Virus record (IMG/VR): IMGVR_UViG_3300001533_002457
Span: 1-50,509 of that record
Origin: a virus
Strand: one strand, 5' to 3'
Length of the DNA stretch: 50,509 bases
The notes beneath the pieces are model-generated. The model saw only the letters and a program-made list of their open reading frames with translations. It had not been told where the DNA came from and ran no database searches. Position 1 is the first letter of the stretch. Every line of letters starts with the position of its first letter. Positions 35,876 through 41,400 of the stretch are shown piece by piece. The translations under genes and the position numbers were made by a program.

Positions 35876-35904
35876 ATTCTAACTGATCTGATCTGATATG
35901 TCAA
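35876..35904 (-). promoter_or_regulatory. Consensus sigma70 promoter
   Basis: On the minus strand TTGACA (35904-35899), a 17-base spacer and TAGAAT (35881-35876). It begins 11 bases beyond the stop codon of the preceding gene and points toward the glycosyltransferase group. Confidence 0.75.
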
Positions 35905-35914
35905 GACTGTTAAT

Positions 35915-36253
35915 CTACATCATATCTTGCAGTTCAGACTGTGTCACATCCAGCTGAAGATAATCACGAAGATCACTTAAATCATTCGAGCCTAGGTATG
36001 TGCGAGTGAAACGAATAGCATCTTGAATTGATACAAATTCAATATCAAAGTAAGGTACACCGTGAGGAGTATCTTCATGCAGAAGAGTGCTTATAGGCGT
36101 GACTTGAGATTCTTCACAAACTTCAGCTAAGCCAGTGTAAGGAAGATCACACATAAAGTCATAACATGCTTGAATTGTTTGAACTTGAGTGAGCATCATG
36201 TTTGAAAGAATAGGGGACTGACTTGAATACGGAAATGTATCAACCACCTCCAT
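35915..36253 (-). CDS. Hypothetical acidic protein
   Basis: The product is 112 residues from the ATG at 36253 (EVVDTFPYSSQSPIL follows). This start overlaps the stop of the upstream gene by 14 bases and has GGAGG just inside; an ATG at 36289 would give 124 residues with a larger overlap. It is predicted helical and acidic, with several cysteines (IQACYDFMCDLPYTGLAEVC). No family recognised. Confidence 0.62.
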   Translation of the reverse strand: MEVVDTFPYSSQSPILSNMMLTQVQTIQACYDFMCDLPYTGLAEVCEESQVTPISTLLHEDTPHGVPYFDIEFVSIQDAIRFTRTYLGSNDLSDLRDYLQLDVTQSELQDMM

Positions 36254-36449
36254 ACACATAAGATACAACTCCTTCAGAATGATTGACATTTTCGATTACA
36301 GTCACGCGTGCCCATTGGCGATCTTCTACTTGCCCAAATTCATCTAGAAAGATCTCCCAACAACGCTCAACATCAGCTGCGCAGATTACAGTCATGCCTT
36401 CAGTGCAATCAGCGAGAACGTCATTCAGGATGTACAGATTCATTTGCAT
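36240..36449 (-). CDS. Hypothetical small acidic protein
   Basis: The product is 69 residues (MNLYILNDVLADCTEGMTVI, DVERCWEIFLDEFG, ending SYVYGGG). An alternative ATG two codons in (MNLYIL) is equally possible. It is preceded by copy 1 of the intergenic element and overlaps the next gene, suggesting coupled translation. No family recognised. Confidence 0.6.
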   Translation of the reverse strand: MQMNLYILNDVLADCTEGMTVICAADVERCWEIFLDEFGQVEDRQWARVTVIENVNHSEGVVSYVYGGG

Positions 36450-36466
36450 TGGAGTGAAGTGTGCCT

Positions 36467-36500
36467 TACAGTATTGAAGACCTTTAGAGGTAACTAACTA
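36467..36500 (-). repeat. Intergenic element, copy 1 (variant core)
   Basis: Variant core ACCTCTAAAGGTC with conserved upstream GTTAGTT and downstream TTCAATACTGTAA, about 30 bases before the ATG at 36449. Same orientation as the other copies. Confidence 0.75.
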
Positions 36501-36706
36501 TTATGATGAAAAGTGAAGATAAGAAAAGTCATAAATAAAACTGTTATTTGTTCCGTTAGTGTCACTGACTGTCTTGTGAGTTTCTAACACTGAACCCCCT
36601 AACAGACTGTTTACCAGGTGAAGGAATAAGGGTCAGACTATCACTCACAAACAAAACAGTTAAACACACATAGGAGAGACAAATAGCAGACAACTGAATT
36701 AAAAAA
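36501..36706. other. Intergenic region without a gene
   Basis: No frame longer than a few codons with a start is seen. The plus-strand sequence around 36557-36590 can fold by pairing GTTAG/CTAAC with an inner CAC/GTG. A run of five C lies at about 36594-36598. No convincing sigma70 promoter was found here. Confidence 0.4.
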
Positions 36707-36744
36707 GATGCGGAGTAAGCCCCGTTTTTTTAGTGCTTATCCGC
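36707..36744 (-). terminator. Intrinsic terminator
   Basis: On the minus strand GCGGATAAGC pairs with GCTTACTCCGC (one bulged C) around an A-rich loop. It is followed by ATCTTTTTTAA. It lies just after the remnant gene at 36754-36878. Confidence 0.75.
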
Positions 36745-36753
36745 CTTATGTAA

Positions 36754-36878
36754 TCAGAACTCAAGCTCTTCCAAAGTAGGCTCAGGAGCAGAAGTTTCAA
36801 TCGATTCCAGATCATCAGTGGACACAATAGCATCCAGGATCCCTTACGAAGCAGGTTAATCATCAGTTCGCGTGACAT
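36754..36878 (-). pseudogene. Frameshifted small gene (MSREL type)
   Basis: An ATG at 36878 opens SRELMINLLRKG; the frame then turns into an unusual Leu/Trp-rich sequence. Reading on with a -1 shift at about 36841 gives ILDAIVSTDDLESIETSAPE ending EELEF at a TGA at 36754, a sensible acidic tail. From memory, MSREL..INLLRxGN proteins of about 45-60 residues are common in cyanophages. A small deletion at the GGGATCC stretch would explain the break. A sequencing indel or recoding is not excluded. Confidence 0.6.
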
Positions 36879-36948
36879 AATTCAAGAAGAATAAAAGGAA
36901 CAGCTCAGCAGTTTAATGTCATACTGAAGGACAAATGATACCTAGAAA

Positions 36949-36977
36949 GATATGAAACCCTGCTGTAGGGTCATATC
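36949..36977 (-). terminator. Long hairpin after the 40-residue gene
   Basis: GATATG/CATATC outer arms and ACCCT/AGGGT inner arms (minus strand, two bulged bases) close a five-base loop. It overlaps the stop codon of the gene at 36976. The T-run is short (TTT), so termination strength is uncertain. Confidence 0.55.
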
Positions 36978-37098
36978 AGGACCACACAGACTTGCGCTTA
37001 CGTTTAATCGAAGAAGGCAATTGCGTCACCTTAATCGATTGATGACCTTCTGCTTTCAATGTATCAATAGCCTGCAGAAGTTGCTGTGTTGATGTCAT
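36976..37098 (-). CDS. Small basic protein of 40 residues, unknown
   Basis: The ATG at 37098 follows copy 2 of the intergenic element and its CCCACTGATT tail. The product has a helical start (TSTQQLLQAIDTLKAEGHQ) and a very basic end (SSIKRKRKSVWS). The basic tail suggests nucleic-acid binding, which is inferred. The stop lies inside a long hairpin. Confidence 0.62.
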   Translation of the reverse strand: MTSTQQLLQAIDTLKAEGHQSIKVTQLPSSIKRKRKSVWS

Positions 37099-37102
37099 TG
37101 AG

Positions 37103-37145
37103 AATCAGTGGGTTACATTACTAAAGACTTTTGCAGGTTACTCAC
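37103..37145 (-). repeat. Intergenic element, copy 2 (variant core)
   Basis: Core ACCTGCAAAAGTC, preceded by GTGAGTA and followed by TAATGTAACCCACTGATT to the ATG at 37098. It is an outlying upstream copy near the minigene locus. Confidence 0.8.
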
Positions 37146-37170
37146 AATAATTCTGAGAAATCTGGGGCCC

Positions 37171-37199
37171 TTGACAAAATCAAAAAGGCCTGATATGAT
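37171..37199 (+). promoter_or_regulatory. Consensus sigma70 promoter on the plus strand
   Basis: TTGACA (37171-37176), a 17-base spacer, and TATGAT (37194-37199) preceded by TGA, making an extended -10. It is the only strong promoter I see facing against the gene direction, and it points into the minigene array. Confidence 0.8.
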
Positions 37200-37207
37200 A
37201 CGGCCTT
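37185..37207 (-). terminator. Minus-strand terminator-like hairpin enclosing a plus promoter -10
   Basis: AAGGCC and GGCCTT pair around an 11-base loop; on the minus strand the second arm runs into TTTTTG. The plus-strand TATGAT box is in the loop. Confidence 0.55.
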
Positions 37208-37400
37208 AGATAACAAGAACTAGAAGGTTTTAGAAGGCATTAATGACAAGACCATGAGGCATTTAGAAGGCATTAATGACAAGACCATGAGGCATTTAGA
37301 AGGTTTTAATGAATAATAACTAGAAGGTTTTAGAAGGCATTAATGACAAGACCATGAGGCATTTAGAGAGACATAACTATCATCATAATCATGAATCAGA
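37206..37400 (+). ncRNA. Candidate short plus-strand RNA carrying minigenes
   Basis: Inferred transcript from the plus-strand sigma70 promoter. It has no ordinary gene but holds four AGAAGG Shine-Dalgarno sequences, each five bases before an ATG. Three read ATG-ACA-AGA-CCA-TGA (37243, 37276, 37343) and one ATG-AAT-AAT-AAC-TAG (37309). The 3' end is not defined; an AT-only hairpin near 37470-37492 is a weak candidate. Confidence 0.45.
37219..37368. repeat. Direct repeats, 33-bp units within a 100-bp duplication
   Basis: A 33-bp unit beginning TAGAAGGCATTAATGACAAG occurs at 37231, 37264 and 37331. The block 37219-37268 is repeated exactly 100 bases later at 37319-37368. A related half unit (TAGAAGGTTTTA) occurs at 37221, 37297 and 37321. 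Confidence 0.9.
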
Positions 37401-37539
37401 TCACTATTTGATACGAATTCATATCATTATTCAAAAACAGTCACAATCATTACCAAACGCTTAATTACATTAAAAATGCCTTTTTTTAATTGATTTTAAC
37501 ATAAAAGCAGGTATTTTAAGTGTATTTGAGTGATTTAAG
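37369..37539. other. AT-rich spacer without a gene
   Basis: This stretch follows the repeat array. I see no frame with credible start and length on either strand. It includes an AT-only inverted repeat (TTAAAAA, TGCC, TTTTTAA) near 37470-37492, which could end either transcript weakly. Confidence 0.4.
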
Positions 37540-37821
37540 TCATAAATGCCATTGATTTGTTTGAATGAGATACTTTCGGATTTCATTGTAAGCAAATCGT
37601 TGAATCTTTGAATCTTGAGTAGTATCAAAAACCTGATACATGCGTTGAATGTAATCAGAAGGTTTAGTGATTGTAATATGATCTTTAGAAGTCAATCCGA
37701 TCTCTTTAAGTGTAGATCCTGACTGTACTTTGTTACGACCGAAGTTACCGCTAATGCGTCCTTGAGTTCTCAGTTTAGGTTTGATTTTTGAGAGGTTAGA
37801 ATTGTGATTAGAGTTCATCAT
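37540..37821 (-). CDS. Hypothetical basic protein
   Basis: The product is 93 residues from the ATG at 37821, which overlaps the stop of the upstream gene (ATGATGA). The N-terminal half is basic and Asn/Ser rich (NLSKIKPKLRTQGRISGNFG). The C-terminal half is helical (DSKIQRFAYNEIRKYLIQTN). It might bind nucleic acid; no family recognised. It is the last gene before the minigene locus. Confidence 0.62.
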   Translation of the reverse strand: MMNSNHNSNLSKIKPKLRTQGRISGNFGRNKVQSGSTLKEIGLTSKDHITITKPSDYIQRMYQVFDTTQDSKIQRFAYNEIRKYLIQTNQWHL

Positions 37822-38003
37822 GAGCATTCAGGATAGTTAAAGAGTTTGGTAATGCGTTCTACTTCATTTTCATAAAACTCCATCACTTCAAAATCATCCA
37901 TATCATAATCACGAGATAGATCTGCAAGTTTCAATCTCACATCATCTTGAAAGAGCTGATCAAGAATGAATAAACGAACACGATTTCTATGAGTATGTTT
38001 CAT
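37818..38003 (-). CDS. Hypothetical small protein
   Basis: The product is 61 residues, helical (NRVRLFILDQLFQDDVRLKL, DMDDFEVMEFYENEVERITK). It has four-base overlaps with both neighbours, indicating a translationally coupled trio. No family recognised. Confidence 0.65.
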   Translation of the reverse strand: MKHTHRNRVRLFILDQLFQDDVRLKLADLSRDYDMDDFEVMEFYENEVERITKLFNYPECS

Positions 38004-38197
38004 TTTTGTTCTTTTACGAGTTGATGTAACTTATCCCACAAAGGTTGATGTTTTTTAAACACTGTCCAGTAATCTTCTTCATCATACTCATCCCAATCGC
38101 CATTTGCTTTTCGTGTGAGACGAGATGAGAACAATGCTGAAAGTTTGTTATCGAGAGCGTTGTAAAGCAGAGAAAGTTCTTCGTCTTGAAATTGCAT
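38000..38197 (-). CDS. Hypothetical small acidic protein
   Basis: The product is 65 residues (FQDEELSLLYNALDNKLSAL, then WDEYDEEDYWTVFKKHQPLW). It is acidic in the middle and helical. It is first of three coupled genes running down to 37540. No family recognised. Confidence 0.65.
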   Translation of the reverse strand: MQFQDEELSLLYNALDNKLSALFSSRLTRKANGDWDEYDEEDYWTVFKKHQPLWDKLHQLVKEQK

Positions 38198-38233
38198 GAG
38201 AGGAAAGTGTGAATTACAATTTGAAATAGAAAC

Positions 38234-38596
38234 TCAACCTACGAGGCAAAGAGAAGAAGGAAGAGCGCCGAGTTTCATGGAATTACGAAACTCAGTGATG
38301 AAATGTTCAGTGCCATTCCAAAGACGAATAAACCACTTAAAATCTTTCTGAAAGATGTATTCGCCAGGAGCACCGTGTTCTTCAAGAATAGCATTCAGAC
38401 GAGACTTTGTAGTTGCAGTTTGATAACCACCATCAAACAAACGAATGTAATCATCAGCTACATCAGCGATATGATTGCCATACAGATACACTTTCGATTC
38501 TTGAGTTTTGAAATCAAAGATCACAGAAGTGTTTGCACATTGCCAATTCTCATTGTTAGAAATGGCAATGTTCATTGAAGTTTCGATCTTACGCAT
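38234..38596 (-). CDS. Hypothetical protein of 120 residues
   Basis: The product shows alternating beta strands (ENWQCANTSVIFDFKTQESK, VYLYGNHIADV) and a C-terminal block APGEYIFQKDFKWFIRLWNG typical of a small folded domain. An internal ATG seven codons in (MNIAIS) is a possible start. No family recognised. Confidence 0.66.
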   Translation of the reverse strand: MRKIETSMNIAISNNENWQCANTSVIFDFKTQESKVYLYGNHIADVADDYIRLFDGGYQTATTKSRLNAILEEHGAPGEYIFQKDFKWFIRLWNGTEHFITEFRNSMKLGALPSSLCLVG

Positions 38597-38624
38597 GAGA
38601 AGAAAGTTTAGGACGATTGTGAAG

Positions 38625-38711
38625 TCATTTGCGGAGAGGAGAAATGAGTTGATGAATGTAGGATTCTTGAAGTTCGTTGAAAGTTTGCATCGGTTTGATT
38701 GCTTTCGACAT
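38625..38711 (-). CDS. Possible 28-residue peptide
   Basis: ATG at 38711, 28 codons (SKAIKPMQTFNELQESYIHQ in the middle), TGA at 38625. It starts 19 bases after the GCAA hairpin at 38731-38750 and fits the gap between neighbours, but no Shine-Dalgarno is seen. Weakly supported. Confidence 0.38.
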   Translation of the reverse strand: MSKAIKPMQTFNELQESYIHQLISPLRK

Positions 38712-38730
38712 TGTTAGTATTGCATCGATT

Positions 38731-38750
38731 GGGGGACTTTGCAATCCCCC
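38731..38750 (-). other. Stable hairpin with GCAA tetraloop
   Basis: On the minus strand GGGGGATT pairs with AGTCCCCC (one G-U) around a GCAA (GNRA) loop. No T-run follows on the minus strand, so it is more likely an RNA stabiliser, processing site or leader structure than a terminator. Confidence 0.6.
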
Positions 38751-38772
38751 TTGTGACACTTGTCAGATTGGT

Positions 38773-38913
38773 TCAGACAATCTCAAACTTCACACTTTCC
38801 AGAAAACCTAATGAATCAAGAATGTTATTCTGTCGAATCAGATTCGCATTCAAAATTCCGTCGTTGAGCGTGATCTCGGCAAGAATCTCTTTCTGTGCTT
38901 TTGTCAGTTTCAT
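38773..38913 (-). CDS. Small protein of 46 residues, unknown
   Basis: ATG at 38913, TGA at 38773. The product is helical (KLTKAQKEILAEITLNDGIL, then NNILDSLGFLESVKFEIV) with hydrophobic positions in a regular pattern, which suggests a folded mini-protein. It begins 15 bases after the stop of the upstream gene. No family recognised. Confidence 0.6.
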   Translation of the reverse strand: MKLTKAQKEILAEITLNDGILNANLIRQNNILDSLGFLESVKFEIV

Positions 38914-38928
38914 GTGAAGTTTGATTCC

Positions 38929-39171
38929 TTAATTAACAAGAATGTGACGATAATTGAAAGACTTGACTAACCACCCAGTTTCTTCAGAGATTGCTTCACA
39001 GACCTCGTAATCGAACTCGAGCTCTTCATCTTCTGGGTCAGCTTCAATCTCAAAGATCTGACCCTCAATTTCCCTCTCAAGTTCGATAACTTCTTGTTCG
39101 GTAAGTTGTTCAAATCCATCATCAGTTGTATCGAACTTGACATCGAAAACTTGAATCACGGTGATTTGCAT
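38929..39171 (-). CDS. Hypothetical acidic protein, MQIT start
   Basis: The product is 80 residues and strongly acidic (EQEVIELEREIEGQIFEIEA, DPEDEELEFDYE), with a closing beta segment (TGWLVKSFNYRHILV). Its first codons (MQIT) and leader are part of a 73-base near-identical repeat shared with the gene at 40978. Such acidity is seen in DNA-mimic proteins, but no direct evidence supports that here. Confidence 0.65.
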   Translation of the reverse strand: MQITVIQVFDVKFDTTDDGFEQLTEQEVIELEREIEGQIFEIEADPEDEELEFDYEVCEAISEETGWLVKSFNYRHILVN

Positions 39172-39233
39172 TTTGTTTAGCTTGAGTTGATTCCTACACC
39201 ACTGAAGACCTTTGCAGGTTACTTACTTTAATT
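39161..39233 (-). repeat. Intergenic element, copy 3, within a 73-bp long repeat
   Basis: Core ACCTGCAAAGGTCTTC. The repeat runs from the upstream gene's end to the first four codons of the downstream gene and matches 41327-41399 with two mismatches. Confidence 0.9.
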
Positions 39234-39244
39234 TCAAACAATTA

Positions 39245-39442
39245 TCACATGATGTAAATACCAAAACGAGTAAATTGATTTTGATGGTTTTTTCTCCAAT
39301 TTGACATGCGTCCTGATAATTCTTCATCAGTGCTATGATAATGAAGTTCTAATAACCAATCAGGTGTGATTTCATTTTGATGATAATCATTAAACATATT
39401 ACAAAGAGAAGTAATCACACAAGCGCGTTGAATGGAAGTCAT
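39245..39442 (-). CDS. Hypothetical small protein
   Basis: The product is 65 residues, helical (SIQRACVITSLCNMFNDYHQ, then TPDWLLELHYHSTDEELSGR, ending in a WRKNHQ segment). No family recognised. It is followed by copy 3 of the intergenic element. Confidence 0.62.
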   Translation of the reverse strand: MTSIQRACVITSLCNMFNDYHQNEITPDWLLELHYHSTDEELSGRMSNWRKNHQNQFTRFGIYIM

Positions 39443-39468
39443 TAGAAAATCAGATAAAAAAAGTTAAC

Positions 39469-39801
39469 TTAAACACCCAGATCTACAAGTTTCAGAAACA
39501 CATTTGGAAGTGCAATGACCTTTTCATTCACTTTGTAAGAAAAGCGAATTCCACCTTTGACAGTCGGAGAACAACGACATTCAAGCTTCACTTCATCAAT
39601 CTTATCTCCGTTGAGATTATTCAGAGGAAAGTACATGAAACACTCTCCAGCGATGTAGCGAGCTTTGGAACGCACATCATTCACAACAGTTGAGTTGAGA
39701 CGATCAATAATTTGATTTCGTGCATCATAATTCTCTTTCGCCAGTCGAGCGGTCAGAGCGATGCTTTCTTGAATCTCAGTGATGGTCATGTTGCTTTTCA
39801 T
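39469..39801 (-). CDS. Hypothetical protein of 110 residues
   Basis: The product has a helical N-terminal half (ITEIQESIALTARLAKENYD) and a beta C-terminal half (DEVKLECRCSPTVKGGIRFS). A second ATG four codons in is possible. Copy 4 of the intergenic element lies immediately upstream. No family recognised. Confidence 0.66.
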   Translation of the reverse strand: MKSNMTITEIQESIALTARLAKENYDARNQIIDRLNSTVVNDVRSKARYIAGECFMYFPLNNLNGDKIDEVKLECRCSPTVKGGIRFSYKVNEKVIALPNVFLKLVDLGV

Positions 39802-39804
39802 TGC

Positions 39805-39847
39805 TTCCTACACCACTGAAGACCTTTGCAGGTTACTTACTTTAATT
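39805..39847 (-). repeat. Intergenic element, copy 4
   Basis: Perfect core ACCTGCAAAGGTCTTC with AGTAAGTA before it. The 41 bases are identical to the matching part of copy 3. Confidence 0.88.
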
Positions 39848-40042
39848 CAAAAGATCTTGCAATACATCTTCACCATGAAGACTGACAATATGCTCCTGTA
39901 AATCATCACAACTCATTCCTTCATATTCTTGAACTAAGAGCTCATGGCAAAGATTCATTAAACTATTAGTATCTAAATCTTCAATTATCATCTCGCAATA
40001 ACGCGAAATCAATTCTTCAGTTTGCTGCTTTGTGAGATTCAT
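39842..40042 (-). CDS. Hypothetical small acidic protein
   Basis: The product is 66 residues, helical and acidic (TKQQTEELISRYCEMIIEDL, QEYEGMSCDDLQEHIV). It overlaps the upstream gene by 26 bases, a sign of translational coupling. Its stop codon abuts copy 4 of the intergenic element. No family recognised. Confidence 0.63.
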   Translation of the reverse strand: MNLTKQQTEELISRYCEMIIEDLDTNSLMNLCHELLVQEYEGMSCDDLQEHIVSLHGEDVLQDLLN

Positions 40043-40205
40043 TAATCAGATCCTGCTCAAGTTGATGAAGTTTGATGACATTCCAATTCTCATGATTGGA
40101 ATGAAGTTGAGTGTAACGAAGTGCATAAAGATCTGGATTCAGATCTTGCAACTTCTCTAATGTTTCTGCAATGAGTACTGCAATTTGATGCGAATAATCA
40201 GTCAT
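40017..40205 (-). CDS. Hypothetical small protein
   Basis: The product is 62 residues from the ATG at 40205 (TDYSHQIAVLIAETLEKLQD), chosen because it overlaps the upstream stop by eight bases and gives a sensible helical protein. A longer frame would begin at a non-ATG codon inside the neighbour. No family recognised. Confidence 0.63.
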   Translation of the reverse strand: MTDYSHQIAVLIAETLEKLQDLNPDLYALRYTQLHSNHENWNVIKLHQLEQDLINESHKAAN

Positions 40206-40350
40206 CAGAAGGGAAATGGTAACGAACGGCATCACATAGATGCAACACAAGACTCAGTTGCTCCTGAGCTGTTAACTTTTGACTCACATGATCGTGAACA
40301 ATACGATCAATTTCTTCCATCAATTGTTCAGTTTGTGTTAAGTCAGTCAT
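40198..40350 (-). CDS. Small protein of 50 residues, unknown
   Basis: ATG at 40350, TGA at 40198. The product is helical and acidic (TDLTQTEQLMEEIDRIVHDH, then AQEQLSLVLHLCDAVRYHF). Its start MTDLT resembles that of its downstream neighbour MTDYS, and both have the same length class, so they could be diverged duplicates. No family recognised. Confidence 0.6.
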   Translation of the reverse strand: MTDLTQTEQLMEEIDRIVHDHVSQKLTAQEQLSLVLHLCDAVRYHFPSDD

Positions 40351-40389
40351 GATTTAGAAAGAAAAGAAAGAATGAAAAGAAACAGATTA

Positions 40390-40584
40390 TCAGACTTTAG
40401 ATTGCCAAGCAGGTGTATTATGAAGAGTTGCAATCTCAGTATTGGCAAACACTTCAGGAAGCTTTCCTTTGTAAAGTGTAGCCAGACCAGCGATTTCGAC
40501 AGTCGAATACACACAATCTTCTTGACCATTGAGAACCCAACGACGTTCGCCGGTGTTCAGATCAGATGCCATTTGCAGAATCAT
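40390..40584 (-). CDS. Hypothetical small protein
   Basis: The product is 64 residues from the ATG at 40584 (ILQMASDLNTGERRWVLNGQ); a TTG four codons earlier is also in frame. The remainder (STVEIAGLATLYKGKLPEVF) looks like one compact alpha/beta unit. Copy 5 of the intergenic element lies just upstream. No family recognised. Confidence 0.62.
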   Translation of the reverse strand: MILQMASDLNTGERRWVLNGQEDCVYSTVEIAGLATLYKGKLPEVFANTEIATLHNTPAWQSKV

Positions 40585-40594
40585 TTTGCTCTTC

Positions 40595-40643
40595 AATCAG
40601 TGGGTTACAGTACTACAGACCTTTGCAGGTAACTAACTTTAAC
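40595..40643 (-). repeat. Intergenic element, copy 5
   Basis: Core ACCTGCAAAGGTC, preceded by AGTTAGTT and followed by GTACTGTAACCCACTGATT. It shares the long CCCACTGATT tail with copies 2 and 12. Confidence 0.85.
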
Positions 40644-40859
40644 TCAACGAACGAAAGGAACAATTTCCCAAGATGTAGCAGGAAAACCATTCACATTCTT
40701 TCCTTTGCTCATATCATGTTTCATTTGAACATCACGAATCCATTCACCTTCTTCGGCGAAATATGGACCAATGTAATCAACTTTTTTCACTTCACCAAAG
40801 AAGTCAGTAAAAGTACGCTTGATTTGAATCATTTCAGGTTTCATAGAGTTGTCTTTCAT
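40644..40859 (-). CDS. Hypothetical small protein
   Basis: The product is 71 residues (EMIQIKRTFTDFFGEVKKVD, PYFAEEGEWIRDVQMKHDMS, ending WEIVPFVR), probably one alpha/beta domain. Copy 6 of the element lies directly before its ATG, with the shortest element-to-ATG distance in the set. No family recognised. Confidence 0.64.
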   Translation of the reverse strand: MKDNSMKPEMIQIKRTFTDFFGEVKKVDYIGPYFAEEGEWIRDVQMKHDMSKGKNVNGFPATSWEIVPFVR

Positions 40860-40892
40860 ACTACTGGGGACCTTTGCAGGTTACTCACTTTA
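40858..40892 (-). repeat. Intergenic element, copy 6
   Basis: Core ACCTGCAAAGGTC followed by CCCAGTAGT and then the ATG at 40859; only about 10-15 bases separate the core from the ATG, shorter than in other copies. Confidence 0.85.
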
Positions 40893-40976
40893 TCAGGTCG
40901 AAGATTTCACATATTGTATCAACATCATCACAAACATACCAATGGCAGTGTAATAACAATAACGAAAAAGTGCCAT
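40893..40976 (-). CDS. 27-residue single-span membrane peptide
   Basis: ATG at 40976, TGA at 40893. The peptide is one hydrophobic helix with a short polar end (ALFRYCYYTAIGMFVMMLIQ). It starts one base after the stop of the upstream gene and ends at the element, so it fills the gap exactly. It might act on host membranes; this is speculation. Confidence 0.5.
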   Translation of the reverse strand: MALFRYCYYTAIGMFVMMLIQYVKSST

Positions 40977-40977
40977 G

Positions 40978-41337
40978 TCACCTCAGATAAAGGAAAGAAC
41001 CAAACTTATCACATGTCTCAGGATAATTGGCGAGTTGATGAATGCCAAATCGAACACCTTTTGCAGGTGCATTCAGACTTGCGGGTTTGTAACAGAAACC
41101 AGTCTCTTTCTCCACAAACATGTAGACTCGACCATTCTGCCGAGGATTGTAATCAGCATTTTTGCTATTCACATCACAAATCATAATCTTCAAATACTTA
41201 CGACCAGGCTTGATAAATGCCTTCGCAAAGTAATCATAAGAACTCTCAGATTCTACACTCTCAACATACCAACGATCGTTCAATTGCTCGACCAAAGATT
41301 CAGTCAGAAACTCGGTTTTGCTTTGTGTGATTTGCAT
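40978..41337 (-). CDS. Hypothetical protein of 119 residues, MQIT start
   Basis: The product is a mixed alpha/beta protein (LTESLVEQLNDRWYVESVES, GRKYLKIMICDVNSKNADYN, NGRVYMFVEKETGFCYKPAS). The last part with RVYMFVEKETG..KPASLNAPAKG resembles small cyanophage proteins I recall without function. The leader and first codons are shared with the gene at 38929 through a 73-base repeat. Confidence 0.68.
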   Translation of the reverse strand: MQITQSKTEFLTESLVEQLNDRWYVESVESESSYDYFAKAFIKPGRKYLKIMICDVNSKNADYNPRQNGRVYMFVEKETGFCYKPASLNAPAKGVRFGIHQLANYPETCDKFGSFLYLR

Positions 41338-41399
41338 TTTGTTTAGCTTGAGTTGATTCCTACACGACTGAAGACCTTTGCAGGTTACTCACTTTAATT
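41327..41399 (-). repeat. Intergenic element, copy 7, within a 73-bp long repeat
   Basis: Core ACCTGCAAAGGTCTTC. It is the partner of 39161-39233, including the first codons of the downstream gene. Confidence 0.9.
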
Positions 41400-41400
41400 C

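Noticed and set aside
37219-37368. CRISPR array
   Set aside because: The 33-bp repeats are directly adjacent or separated by related sequence, not by unique spacers of constant length, and no cas gene is near.
40347-40529. 60-codon minus-strand frame
   Set aside because: It overlaps almost fully the better frame at 40390-40584, which has a more protein-like composition and sits correctly behind element copy 5.
40566-41186. 206-codon plus-strand frame
   Set aside because: It is antisense to three minus-strand genes and two intergenic elements, so its openness is accidental.
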